Shown here piece after piece: positions 47,999 to 56,322 of a stretch of 64,000 nucleotides of DNA. A program made the translations under genes and the position numbers. The first letter of the stretch is position 1. Each line of letters begins with the position of its first letter. The notes beneath the pieces are model-generated. The model was not told the DNA's origin and did not search any database. It saw only the letters and a list, made by a program, of their open reading frames with translations. The DNA is from Selenomonas bovis DSM 23594 (GTDB lineage: Bacteria; Bacillota; Negativicutes; Selenomonadales; Selenomonadaceae): positions 1-64,000 of the forward strand of contig NZ_KB908382.1 in assembly GCF_000381005.1 (NCBI RefSeq). Direction: 5' to 3'.

Positions 47999-49684
47999 TC
48001 ACTCGACAAGCCCGTACTTCCTCGCCTTCGCCGCAACGGTCTTGTGCGTGAGCGCGAGCGCGCGCCCCGCGGCGTTGAAGCTGCCGCATTTCTCGAGCGC
48101 GTAAGCGATGATACGCTTCTCATACTCCGGCCACGGCAGCACCGCGCCGCTCGTGAGGCGGCTCTCCTCGACCTCGCGCGCCGCGATTTCGCCTTTGAGA
48201 TACGAGGGCAGCGCACTCGCGGTGATCTCCGTCGCGTCCATGAGCGTGATCACGCGCTCGATGACATTCTCGAGCTCGCGCACGTTGCCGGGCCAGCGGT
48301 AGTGCATGAGCACCTCCATCGCCTCCGGCGTGATGCCGCGCACGGGCTTCTTCTGCTCACCGCTGATCTTGCCGATGAAATGCTCGACGAGCAGCGGGAT
48401 GTCATCGACGCGCTCTCTAAGCGGCGGCAGCAGGATGGGGATGACGTTGAGACGGTAGTAGAGGTCGTCGCGGAACTCCCCTTCCTTCATCATCTGCTCG
48501 AGGTCGCGGTTCGTCGCGGCGATGATGCGCACATCGACATGCACCGTCTCCTCGCCGCCCACGCGGTCGAACTCCTTCTGCTGGAGCACGCGCAGCAGCT
48601 TGACCTGCATGTTCTTGTCCATCTCCGCGATCTCGTCGAGGAAAATCGTGCCGTGGTTCGCGAGCTCGAACTTGCCGAGCTTGCGCTTCACGGCCCCCGT
48701 GAACGCGCCTTTCTCATGGCCGAAGAGCTCGGACTCCAGGAGGGCGGGCGGGATCGCGCCGCAGTTCACGCGGATGAAGGGCCCGCGGCGGCGGGAGCTC
48801 GCGTAGTGGATACCCTCCGCGATGACCTCCTTGCCCGTGCCGCTCTCCCCGCGGATCAGCACCGTCGCGGAGCTCGCCGCCGCCTTCGAGGCGAGCGCGA
48901 GCACGTCGACGACCTTGCCGCTCTTGCCGATGTAGCTACCGAACGCCGAGGCCGTCTTCTTCGTGCGCAGGAGCTCCTGCTCGAGGTACTCGGCGCGCGC
49001 GGACACCTGTGTGAGCCGCTCCATGAGGTTCTGGATCTCCGTGATGTCCTTGATGACCGAGACGACGCCCGCGATCTCGCCGTCGATGAATATGGGATTG
49101 ACATTCGCGACGACCGTCGTGCCGTTCTTCTTGTGGCTGATGACGCCGATGCGCGCGACGCCCGAGCGCAGCACGCCGACGCGGTTGCCGTGCGGCGCAT
49201 GCGTGAAGACGTTCTGCCCGAGCACCATCTCCATCGTCTTGTGGACGATGCGCAGATACGACGGATTCACATAGGTGATGAGGCCGCTCTTGTCCACGAC
49301 ACAGATGCCGTCCTGCACCGCCTCGAGAATCATCTGCAGCCGCTCCTGCATGAGCGCGTTCTCATGCAGCAGCTTGTCCACCTCGTGGAGTTCCTGCGGC
49401 TCATGCATCTCGAGGTCGCCCTCGAGGAACGCGGCCATCTCCTCCGCGGCCCGCTGCTCGTCGCCGCCCTCCGCGGTCACGAACACCGCATCGCCGCGGC
49501 TCGTCTTGAGCGCGATGAGCTTCATGATGCTGCGCATGAGGAACCGCTCGCCGCGCGTGCCGCGCAGGTAGAGCTTCGTATGATACTTTTCGCTGAGCTC
49601 CCGCGCGCGCTGGACGATCATCGCCGCGACGCGCGCATGGATGCCGCTCTCATTCGAGATCACGGCCTCCCGTTCCACCGACAT
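47999..49684 (-). CDS. sigma-54-dependent activator with N-terminal HPr-like domain (HPr-PAS-AAA+-Fis)
   Basis: A 561-residue enhancer-binding protein. Residues 1-85 look like HPr: SNESGIHARVAAMIV keeps the phosphorylatable His (His16), and RSIMKLIAL keeps a Ser where HPr has Ser46. A PAS domain follows (about 110-230: ILEAVQDGICVVDKSGLITYVN). The AAA+ domain (about 250-480) has Walker A RGESGTGKE, the sigma-54 contact loop GAFTGA and Walker B GTIFLDEIAEM. The protein ends in a Fis-type HTH (SFNAAGRALALTHKTVAAKARKYG). It sits directly upstream of ptsH, and the gap carries palindromes and a -24/-12 promoter, so it probably controls ptsHI. Confidence 0.92.
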   Translation of the reverse strand: MSVEREAVISNESGIHARVAAMIVQRARELSEKYHTKLYLRGTRGERFLMRSIMKLIALKTSRGDAVFVTAEGGDEQRAAEEMAAFLEGDLEMHEPQELHEVDKLLHENALMQERLQMILEAVQDGICVVDKSGLITYVNPSYLRIVHKTMEMVLGQNVFTHAPHGNRVGVLRSGVARIGVISHKKNGTTVVANVNPIFIDGEIAGVVSVIKDITEIQNLMERLTQVSARAEYLEQELLRTKKTASAFGSYIGKSGKVVDVLALASKAAASSATVLIRGESGTGKEVIAEGIHYASSRRRGPFIRVNCGAIPPALLESELFGHEKGAFTGAVKRKLGKFELANHGTIFLDEIAEMDKNMQVKLLRVLQQKEFDRVGGEETVHVDVRIIAATNRDLEQMMKEGEFRDDLYYRLNVIPILLPPLRERVDDIPLLVEHFIGKISGEQKKPVRGITPEAMEVLMHYRWPGNVRELENVIERVITLMDATEITASALPSYLKGEIAAREVEESRLTSGAVLPWPEYEKRIIAYALEKCGSFNAAGRALALTHKTVAAKARKYGLVE

Positions 49685-49986
49685 GGCTTCCTACCTTTCT
49701 CTCCGGTTTCCTCTCTATTATACAATAAACGGCGCGAAAATGCGCCCCTTCCCTCTGATTTTTTCGCATCCAATCGAAATCCGCGGATAGCCCCCAGCCT
49801 GTCCTTCTCCTCTGGGGGCGCGCGGGAGGGCAGCGACATCCCGGGGAACGCCGAGTGCAGCGAAAGCGGAAGAGGTTCGGTTCCCCGCGCGAAGGATGTT
49901 TTCGCCCCCCATCGCGCAGCACAGTGATCAGCACCTGCTTCCTCATCGTCACAGATGAGAAAACTCCCGAGAGAACAAGAGAAACT
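49685..49986. other. divergent intergenic region, activator and mqnA
   Basis: On the minus strand a TATAAT near 49720 may serve the activator gene; its -35 is poor. No gene was found in the remaining GC-rich stretch. Confidence 0.35.
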
Positions 49987-50015
49987 TTGCGGATGCGCGG
50001 GCGACCGTGTATAAT
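49987..50015 (+). promoter_or_regulatory. promoter of the mqnA transcript
   Basis: TTGCGG and TATAAT with a 17-base spacer; the leader to mqnA is about 165 bases. Confidence 0.75.
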
Positions 50016-50033
50016 GAAGAGGACAACAAACTA

Positions 50034-50066
50034 CATGCACAAACGTCCACTTTGTGGACATTGTGC
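50034..50066 (+). promoter_or_regulatory. hairpin in the mqnA leader
   Basis: TGCACAA and GTCCAC pair with GTGGAC and TTGTGCA around a three-base loop. The right arm is the start of a 23-base segment also present at about 30971-30994. Confidence 0.55.
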
Positions 50067-50134
50067 ATCGCCCTTACAGTAAATCCAGCCAATCACGCTG
50101 CGCCTGACGGCTTGCGTTCTTGGGGATTTACATA

Positions 50135-50166
50135 GCAAAAAGCCGCAGGAACGGTTGCGGCTTTTT
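50135..50166 (+). terminator. terminator-like hairpin just before mqnA
   Basis: AAAAAGCCGCA pairs with TGCGGCTTTTT (allowing one G-T) and ends about 20 bases before the mqnA start. Within a leader that begins about 50022 it would act as an attenuator. Confidence 0.65.
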
Positions 50167-50187
50167 CAAGCAAGGAGGATTCTGCCT

Positions 50188-51027
50188 ATGCCAGGACCAT
50201 TGCCACGCGTCGGTCACATCGACTTCCTCAACGTGCTGCCGCTCGCCTACGGCTACGCGCACGGCGGCGCGGACGGCCTCGCCATCGAGCGCGGCGTCCC
50301 CGCCGTCCTCAACAGCGACCTCATCGCCGGACGCCTCGATGTGAGCAACGTATCATCCATTCTCTACGCGCGCCACGCGGACAAGCTGCGCATCCTGCGC
50401 GGCCCCTGCGTCTCGACCGACGGCGCCGTCGAGAGCATCCTGCTCCTCTCGAGAAAGCCCATCGAGGAGATCGAGGACGACCGCATCGCGCTGACGGCCA
50501 AGAGCGCGACCTCGCACGCGCTGCTCAAGATCATCCTCAGGAGCGGCTATGGCGCCGTGCCGACCTACAACGTCCAGAGCCTCTCCGTCGAGCACCCCAT
50601 CCCCGAGGACGCGACGGCCGCGCTCTTCATCGGCGACGACGCGCTCTACCTCTATCACCACGCGAGCCCGAGCCTCTACGTCTACGACCTCGGCGCCGAG
50701 TGGAAGAAGCTCACGGGCAAGAAGATGGTCTATGCGCTCTGGGTCGCGAGCCGGCGCTTCGCCGAGCAGGACGCGGCAGCGCTCACCCGTGTCAGCCGCG
50801 CCGTCCGCGAGAGCTTCGCCTACGGCCTCGCACACAAGGACGCCGCCATCCGCTCCGTCCTCGGCGAGAAGCCCTTCACCTACGAGGAGCTCGACCACTA
50901 CCTCGGCGGTGTCATCCACTGGGACCTCACCGAGGAATACCTCGACGGCCTCCGCACCTTCTACGAACTCGCCGCGCGAACCGGCCTCATCGAGAAAGCA
51001 CCGGAGCTCGTCTTCGCGGGGGCGTGA
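50188..51027 (+). CDS. mqnA: MqnA, chorismate dehydratase (futalosine pathway of menaquinone)
   Basis: A 279-residue periplasmic-binding-fold enzyme converting chorismate to 3-enolpyruvylbenzoate. The start RVGHIDFLNVLPLAYGY and DVSNVSSILYARHADKLRIL, the substrate-site run LTAKSATSHALLKIIL and FIGDDAL are typical of MqnA. The ATG at 50188 follows SD AAGGAGG. Other mqn genes are not in the window. Menaquinone would be the acceptor for the hydrogenase cytochrome b. Confidence 0.92.
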   Translation: MPGPLPRVGHIDFLNVLPLAYGYAHGGADGLAIERGVPAVLNSDLIAGRLDVSNVSSILYARHADKLRILRGPCVSTDGAVESILLLSRKPIEEIEDDRIALTAKSATSHALLKIILRSGYGAVPTYNVQSLSVEHPIPEDATAALFIGDDALYLYHHASPSLYVYDLGAEWKKLTGKKMVYALWVASRRFAEQDAAALTRVSRAVRESFAYGLAHKDAAIRSVLGEKPFTYEELDHYLGGVIHWDLTEEYLDGLRTFYELAARTGLIEKAPELVFAGA

Positions 51028-51051
51028 CGCGCGCAGCCTACAAGATACAAG

Positions 51052-51101
51052 AAGGATGCTCCCCTCAGGCAGCAACGCCGCCTGAGGGGAGCATCCTTTT
51101 T
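51052..51101 (+). terminator. terminator of mqnA
   Basis: A 19-base perfect stem (AAGGATGCTCCCCTCAGGC and its complement) followed by a T tract. Confidence 0.9.
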
Positions 51102-51229
51102 CATCACCTTGCACGAGCGGCGCAGCCACTCGCCTGGCGCACGCGGCACGATCTGCCGTACACAGCGCAGCCGCCGCGCGGCACGATCCGCCGTTTCCTG
51201 CGCGCCGCAGCCCCTCCGGGCGCGCTGCC

Positions 51230-52060
51230 TCAGCTCTTGATCCAGCCGAAACGCTCGAAGATCGGCGTATAGCGGATGCGCTCGAGGAACGACTTGTTCG
51301 TATCCTCCGTATGGAACACCGGCACGCGCTCCAGCGCGTAGATATTGCTCGCCTTGTCCACATTGCCGTACTTGATGGTGAACGCCGCCTTGTAGCCGGC
51401 CTCCTTCACGAGCTCCGCGATGTGCAGGTTATAGGTGCCCGTCGGATACGCCATATAGTCGACGCTGTGGCCGAGCTCCTTCTCGATCTTCTTCTTCGAA
51501 TCCACGAGCTCGGTGCGCAGCTCATCATCCGTGAGGTCGGTCATGGACTTATGATCGACCGTATGCGACTGGATGGAGATACCGTTCTCATCCATCTCGC
51601 GCGCCTGGTCCCAGGTCAGGTAGTTCGGATAGACGCCGAGGAAACTCGAGATCACGAAGACCGTCGCCTTGAAATCGTATTTCTTCAGGATCGGATAGGC
51701 GTTCTGGTAGTTGTCCTCATAGCCGTCGTCGAACGTGATGAGCACCGGATTCTCCGGCAGCTCGGCATTGCCTGCGAGGCTGTCGTAGAGCTCATCCGGC
51801 GTAATCGTATGGTAGCCGTTCTCGCTCAGATACTTCATCTGCCGGTCGAAATCCTCCGGCAGCACAGAGAGCGAGATATTCATATTGTCGACCTTGTGGT
51901 AATTGAGCACGAGCACCTTGGTGCCGTTCTCGCTGTCCGCGACCATGCTCGCCGTCATCGGCTTCGGGCTCGCGAGCAGGAAAGGGATCGCGAGCAGCAG
52001 CACGAGCAGCAGCAATCGCAGCCGCCAGCGCGGACGTCCCTCGGAGCGAAAAGATATCAC
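51230..52060 (-). CDS. membrane-anchored polysaccharide deacetylase
   Basis: A 276-residue NodB-domain (CE4) hydrolase. An N-terminal signal anchor (about 12-30) is followed by LVLNYHKVD, the metal-binding TFDDGYEDNYQNAYPIL and the His pair in SHTVDHKSM. It removes acetyl groups from a cell-surface polysaccharide or peptidoglycan outside the membrane. The YHKV type of start is common in PgaB/YadE-like members. It lies 20 bases after the Lgt-like gene. Confidence 0.9.
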   Translation of the reverse strand: MISFRSEGRPRWRLRLLLLVLLLAIPFLLASPKPMTASMVADSENGTKVLVLNYHKVDNMNISLSVLPEDFDRQMKYLSENGYHTITPDELYDSLAGNAELPENPVLITFDDGYEDNYQNAYPILKKYDFKATVFVISSFLGVYPNYLTWDQAREMDENGISIQSHTVDHKSMTDLTDDELRTELVDSKKKIEKELGHSVDYMAYPTGTYNLHIAELVKEAGYKAAFTIKYGNVDKASNIYALERVPVFHTEDTNKSFLERIRYTPIFERFGWIKS

Positions 52061-52080
52061 GAAGACTCCTCCTTACGGAA

Positions 52081-52905
52081 TCACGAAAACAGACTCTGGC
52101 GCGTGCGGCTCCGCACGACGAAGAGCGCGATGGCAGCGAGCAGCGTCCCGCCGGAGAGCAGCCGCCCCAACGGCAGCACGCTCCCAGGATCCGAGCTCAG
52201 GTAGAAAAAACCGCAGCCGAGCCGCACCGCTGCCGCGAGCCCCAGCCCCAGCAGGAAGAGGCAGCCGGGCCGCAGGCGGTGCAGGAACCGCCCGTCGACG
52301 AACGCCGCCAGCGCGACGAGCAAGAACACCGCCAGCTGCAGCCCCGCCTGATAGAGCGCGATGGGAAAGAAATAGAGCATATCCTGGAAGCCCATCGGCC
52401 GGTACCGATACTCGACATACTCCGCGAGCGTGTGGTCGTTCGGCAGGTCCGGCGGGAACGGCGAGCCCATCGTGAGCTGCATCCCGAAAATCCCCAGCTC
52501 GTGCACCGCGACCGCCACGAGGAACGCCGGCACGAGCAGATCCAGCCAGTGCCAGGCGCTCACGCCCTGGACCAGGCTGTAGGCCACGACCGCCAGCAGG
52601 AAGCCCAGCATCCCGCCGTAGAACGACAGCCCGCCCTGCCAGATGCAGAGCACCGTGAGCAGATGGCTCGCATAATCAGCGAAATGATGCAGCACGAAGC
52701 CCAGCCGGCCGCAGACGAGCGCCGCCGGCAGCCCCAAGAGCAAGAGATCGAGCAGCGTCCCCGTCCGCTCGCCGTGCAGGCGCACATTCATCCAGGCGAC
52801 AGCCGCGCCGACCAGCACCGCCGCGAGAACCACCAAGCCGTACGTATAGATGGGCAGCCCGAAGACCGTCCCCACAATCAGGCCCAAAGAAACCACTCCT
52901 GTCAA
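52081..52905 (-). CDS. Lgt-like membrane protein (divergent prolipoprotein diacylglyceryl transferase)
   Basis: A 274-residue membrane protein with about seven hydrophobic segments and the Lgt layout. The GLPIYTYGLVV start, the CGRLGFVLHH segment and WQGGLSFYGGMLG correspond to Lgt regions. Key catalytic residues differ: SFYGG in place of SFHGG, and the region where Lgt has GRxGNFxN reads ELGIFGMQLTMGSPF. It may therefore be an inactive or altered paralog, with a true lgt elsewhere. It probably shares a transcript with the deacetylase. Confidence 0.7.
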   Translation of the reverse strand: MTGVVSLGLIVGTVFGLPIYTYGLVVLAAVLVGAAVAWMNVRLHGERTGTLLDLLLLGLPAALVCGRLGFVLHHFADYASHLLTVLCIWQGGLSFYGGMLGFLLAVVAYSLVQGVSAWHWLDLLVPAFLVAVAVHELGIFGMQLTMGSPFPPDLPNDHTLAEYVEYRYRPMGFQDMLYFFPIALYQAGLQLAVFLLVALAAFVDGRFLHRLRPGCLFLLGLGLAAAVRLGCGFFYLSSDPGSVLPLGRLLSGGTLLAAIALFVVRSRTRQSLFS

Positions 52906-53025
52906 GCATTTATATCTTCCTTATTTTAGCGCGAAGCAAAGGAAAATTCCAGTCCTCCGCGCACATCTGCAAGAATTCTCTTTTTTGTAACAACGGATAA
53001 TGAAATGCACGGGAAACTATGCTAT

Positions 53026-53031
53026 AATGCG
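53026..53031 (+). promoter_or_regulatory. extended -10 of the DUF1858 gene
   Basis: TATGCTATAAT lies about 100 bases before the start; the -35 is poor. Confidence 0.45.
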
Positions 53032-53130
53032 AAACAGATGGCAGGAATACCCCATGAGGGTTTTCTGCCGCAGGGTGTCCCTGGGATACCCGGAAATGTT
53101 TCGCCAACAATCTTGTCAGGAGGTTTTAAC

Positions 53131-53334
53131 ATGGCAATTACAAAAGATATGAGCATCCTCGAAGTCGTCCAGAAATATCCGGACACGGCAGAAGTCTTCA
53201 TGAGCGCCGGCATGGGCTGCCTCGGCTGCGCAGCTGCGCACTTCGAGAACATCGAGCAGGGCGCACTCGCGCACGGCATCGACGTCGACGCCCTCATCCA
53301 GGGCCTCAACGACTGCGTCGGCGCCGCGGAGTAA
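53131..53334 (+). CDS. DUF1858 / hybrid-cluster-associated redox disulfide protein
   Basis: A 67-residue protein matching the DUF1858 domain: MAITKDMSILEVVQKYPDTAEVFMSAGMGCLGCAAAHFENIEQGA, with the CxxC of the family, followed by GIDVDALIQGLN. The family is linked to redox or metal chemistry and its exact role is unknown. SD AGGAGG is ideal. Confidence 0.88.
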   Translation: MAITKDMSILEVVQKYPDTAEVFMSAGMGCLGCAAAHFENIEQGALAHGIDVDALIQGLNDCVGAAE

Positions 53335-53363
53335 AGGAACCACTGATTTAATCAGCGGTTCCT
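53335..53363. repeat. GGAACCACTGAT inverted repeat, copy 2
   Basis: AGGAACCACTGAT and ATCAGCGGTTCCT pair around a two- or three-base loop directly after the DUF1858 stop; the arms are the same as at 14428-14470. Confidence 0.7.
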
Positions 53364-53376
53364 AAAGCGCGCACGA

Positions 53377-53421
53377 AAAGAGGCGGGACGGCTGTCATTC
53401 GCAACCATCCCGCCTCTTTTT
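53377..53421 (+). terminator. terminator after DUF1858
   Basis: AAAAGAGGCGGGA pairs with TCCCGCCTCTTTT followed by T, around a 14-18 base loop. Confidence 0.8.
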
Positions 53422-53459
53422 GCATGCGCACCATATAAAACCGCGCGGCAAATAAATAT

Positions 53460-53500
53460 GAGAGGCCGCTGCCTGAGCTTCGCTCCGGCAGCGGCCTCTC
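53460..53500 (-). terminator. hairpin after the AT-rich-island gene
   Basis: A 14-base stem (GAGAGGCCGCTGCC and its complement) followed on the minus strand by ATATTTATTT. Confidence 0.55.
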
Positions 53501-53611
53501 CTCGTCAGGAACGGTCCTTATCTATTGCCTGCATTCGTGCGGTGGGAAGGGCGTATCTCCACATATCTCGTGACCAGCTTCCGCTGCCGCCCTCCTGCAT
53601 GGCATTTCACA

Positions 53612-53842
53612 TCATGCAACTCCCTCGTTCACTTTATCAACAACACGGCAATCGAGCCACTCTGCTACTGCCTGCTGATCTGAAGATTTTGCGGTCTTCC
53701 GATCACGGCCGACCCTGTCATCTGCAGCGGCAAAGCTTGCAAAATCTGCATGTCCCATGAGCCTTGCTGCCTTGGTGAACTGCTTCGTGCGAACAGGTAC
53801 TTCTACCTCTTCCATCCACTGGGAATAAACTCTGACTTTCAT
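53612..53842 (-). CDS. small protein of unknown function
   Basis: A 76-residue protein (MKVRVYSQWMEEVEVPVRTKQ, then FTKAARLMGHADFASFAAADD). The SD GAGGAGA is about 7-10 bases before this ATG; an ATG 11 codons earlier is possible. A consensus promoter on the same strand lies about 230 bases upstream in an AT-rich patch unlike its GC-rich neighbours, suggesting horizontal arrival. No family was recognised; antitoxin-like or phage-derived are possibilities only. Confidence 0.5.
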   Translation of the reverse strand: MKVRVYSQWMEEVEVPVRTKQFTKAARLMGHADFASFAAADDRVGRDRKTAKSSDQQAVAEWLDCRVVDKVNEGVA

Positions 53843-54189
53843 GATGATATTCTCCTCACATTCTTGCTTGGCCATCCGGAATGACCCTCCTCAGTCTCCC
53901 GTTCTGCCAACCGTACGGACATTCATCTGATGTCCATTTCCTTTGCAAGTATTATCGGAAATCATCACCAAAAAATCAAGTGCATGATGCAGAAATCTTA
54001 TTACGACTTTTGGACTACGATTCTCATCTTTTCACAAACTGTCTCGTTTTTCTCTTTTCCTTATCTCTGGCTTTATTATATTCCATCTTCTGTACTTTGT
54101 CAACGGTTTTAGATTATTTTTTATTGTATCCTGTATTCACGCATGCGTTTCTCATTTCTTTCCTCTTGATTTACCAAGAGCAGCGCCGT
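53843..54189. other. AT-rich intergenic island
   Basis: From about 53900 to 54180 the base composition is clearly AT-rich against GC-rich flanks. It contains the promoter at 54075-54103 and no credible long gene. The plus-strand frame from 53881 runs through this DNA into the antisense of the PHP gene and is rejected. Confidence 0.6.
54075..54103 (-). promoter_or_regulatory. consensus sigma-A promoter in the AT-rich island
   Basis: On the minus strand TTGACA, 17 bases, TATAAT, a perfect consensus pair, reading toward the 76-residue gene with a leader of about 225 bases. Confidence 0.8.
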
Positions 54190-55041
54190 TCAGCCGAGCG
54201 GCACCTCCGTGCGCTTGCGCTGCTCGAAGTGCAGGAGGTGCGTGTAGCCGAAGTCCCGTGCGTAAGCGACGGCCTCGTCGTTGTACGCGCCGCAGTCCTC
54301 CGGCTTGTGCGCGTCGGACGAGGTGATGATGGGCAGGCCGCAGCGCGCGGCCACGCGCATGAAGTCGGGGTACGGGGAGATCTCCTCGATCGGATAGCGG
54401 TAGTACGTGCCCGTATTGACGTCGACGGCCATGTGCGCCTTCGCCATCGCGCGCGCGACGCGCTCGAGGTACGGCGTCACGTCGAAGTCCGGCAGATAGC
54501 GGAACAGCCGGATGTTGAACGGGTGACCGAGCACGTCGTAGAGACCGCTCGCCGCGAGCTTCTCCACCTCCTCGGCGTACCAGTCATAGATCTCCTCGAG
54601 CGGATGGCGGTCCCACTCCGCCTTGATCTCCGCGGAGTCGTACGCCCAGCCGCGCAGGAAATGCACTGAGCCGATGACGTAATCGAACGGATAGTCCCGC
54701 AGGATATCGCGCACCTTGTCCTGCTCCTCGAAGTTGCAGACCTCGATGCCCGTCTTGACCGAGGGATGGCGCCTGCGGAGCTTCTCCATGAAGCGGAAAT
54801 AGTCGTCGAGCGTATACTTGAACTTGTTCGACTTCAGCCATTTCTTCTGGAACGTGCCGATGAAGCTGTCGTCGAGGATGAGGTCGTGGTAGTAAAGCGC
54901 CTCGAACTCCGGGAACGTGTGGCTGTGCTCGCTGATGCCGATCTCATCAAGCCCGCGCCGCTTCGCCGCCTCGAAAAATCCCTCCGCCCACGCTTCATCG
55001 TAGGAGCCTTTCTCAAAATGCATGTGGTAATCGAGTTTCAT
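54190..55041 (-). CDS. PHP-domain phosphatase, histidinol-phosphatase (HisJ/HisK) type
   Basis: A 283-residue PHP-family enzyme. Metal ligands appear in order: DYHMHFEKGS, GISEHSHT, GIEVCN, VIGSVHFL, VLGHPFNIR and ITSSDAHKPED. The length and the SVHFL segment resemble HisK histidinol-phosphate phosphatases, but no his genes are nearby, so another phosphate ester is possible. The start MKLDYHMH follows SD AGGAGGAAG. Confidence 0.85.
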   Translation of the reverse strand: MKLDYHMHFEKGSYDEAWAEGFFEAAKRRGLDEIGISEHSHTFPEFEALYYHDLILDDSFIGTFQKKWLKSNKFKYTLDDYFRFMEKLRRRHPSVKTGIEVCNFEEQDKVRDILRDYPFDYVIGSVHFLRGWAYDSAEIKAEWDRHPLEEIYDWYAEEVEKLAASGLYDVLGHPFNIRLFRYLPDFDVTPYLERVARAMAKAHMAVDVNTGTYYRYPIEEISPYPDFMRVAARCGLPIITSSDAHKPEDCGAYNDEAVAYARDFGYTHLLHFEQRKRTEVPLG

Positions 55042-55262
55042 CTCGCTCTTCCTCCTCTTTCTCCCGACCGCCTGCAGCCGCCGGGGCATTGCGCCAGCGA
55101 ATCCGTGCGCCGCTCCCGCCTCTCGCCCTCGGCAAAGCGCAGCTTCCGCTGCGGCCGCGGCGCATCTCCCAAGAGCGCAGCGCAGCCACACAGATCCGGG
55201 GCATCTCATTTCATCAGCAAATCCTACGAGAAAAGCCGGCGGACACATGTCCCCGGCTCGTC

Positions 55263-56069
55263 TCATATAAGTCCCTTCGCCATGAGCTGACGGATGCCGA
55301 GGAGCACGCCGCCCTCCTCGTTGCTCGCCGTCTCATAGCGCGCCGCCGCCTTGACGGCGGGATGCGCGTTGGCCATCGCGAAACTATAGCCCACAGCGCC
55401 GAGCATCTCGCGGTCGTTGAGATAGTCGCCGAACGCCGCGCACTCCTCCGGCCGGACGCCGAAGTGCTTCTGCATCGCACGCACGGCGATGCCCTTGTTC
55501 GCGCCGGGCGCCATGATGTCGAGCCAGTAGTCGCTCGAGAGCACGACCTGCTGCGCGGTGCGCCATTTCTCGACGAGCGGCTCGATGCGCTCCTTGGAAT
55601 GCGCCGTCACGTCGAAAAAAGACACCTTGACGCACGTATCCTCCACCGCAGCGAACGATGGCACCCAGGCCGCGTGCGTATAGTATTTCCGCAGCTCGGC
55701 GACATTCTCCTCGCTGCGCTGCGCCGCGAGCGCATAGGCGTCCCGCAGGCCGCAGAACACGCAGAAAATGCCGGGATCCGCGGCGTACACCTCCTCGAGG
55801 ATCGCATGCGCCGCTGCCTGCTCCATCGGCCATGTGAAAAGCGTCTCGCCCCGGTAGACGACATTCGTGCCGTTCTCCGCGAGGAAGAGGAACTCGTCCT
55901 CGTAGCGCGGGAAACTCTCGGCGAGCGAGAAATACTGCCGCCCGCTCGCGGGAGCAAAGCGCACGCCGCGCGCGGCAAGCTCCGCCGCGAGCGCGTCGAA
56001 GCCCTCCGGCACCTGTCCCCTGCCGTCGAGCAGCGTGCCGTCCATATCGGAAAAAATCATCTTGATCAT
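55263..56069 (-). CDS. Cof-type HAD-IIB family phosphatase
   Basis: A 268-residue HAD hydrolase. Motif I is FSDMDGTLLD, motif II ASGRQ, motif III the Lys in NKGIAVRAM, and motif IV FGDYLNDREML. The C2B cap lies between. Such enzymes dephosphorylate sugar phosphates or related metabolites; the substrate cannot be told. The start MIKMIFSD follows SD AGAGGAG. Confidence 0.9.
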   Translation of the reverse strand: MIKMIFSDMDGTLLDGRGQVPEGFDALAAELAARGVRFAPASGRQYFSLAESFPRYEDEFLFLAENGTNVVYRGETLFTWPMEQAAAHAILEEVYAADPGIFCVFCGLRDAYALAAQRSEENVAELRKYYTHAAWVPSFAAVEDTCVKVSFFDVTAHSKERIEPLVEKWRTAQQVVLSSDYWLDIMAPGANKGIAVRAMQKHFGVRPEECAAFGDYLNDREMLGAVGYSFAMANAHPAVKAAARYETASNEEGGVLLGIRQLMAKGLI

Positions 56070-56277
56070 ACGTTCTCCTCTGTCTGTGCCTGCGGCTCGC
56101 GCCGCCCATATCACGTCACGCCTCATTATAACACGCGCCGCGCTCCGGAAAAAGGCGATCTTGCATAGACGATCGAGACACTGGCAACTGCATAGCCTAC
56201 GATTTTTACATCTCCAGACACCTCGTGCCCACAGCCGTCTTCCCTATCACCGATAAACCTTTGTATCCCTTGTCTTT

Positions 56278-56297
56278 TGATAGCATTCATGCTATCA
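56278..56297. promoter_or_regulatory. operator of the toxin-antitoxin operon
   Basis: A perfect 9+2+9 palindrome (TGATAGCAT, TC, ATGCTATCA) overlaps the candidate promoter (TTGTCT ... TATCAT), as in autoregulated TA operons. Confidence 0.75.
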
Positions 56298-56322
56298 TCG
56301 AAGCAGGAATACGAAGGAGAGC

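Noticed and set aside
53881-54669. 262-residue plus-strand protein
   Set aside because: The first half is AT-rich intergenic DNA and the second half is antisense to the PHP phosphatase gene.
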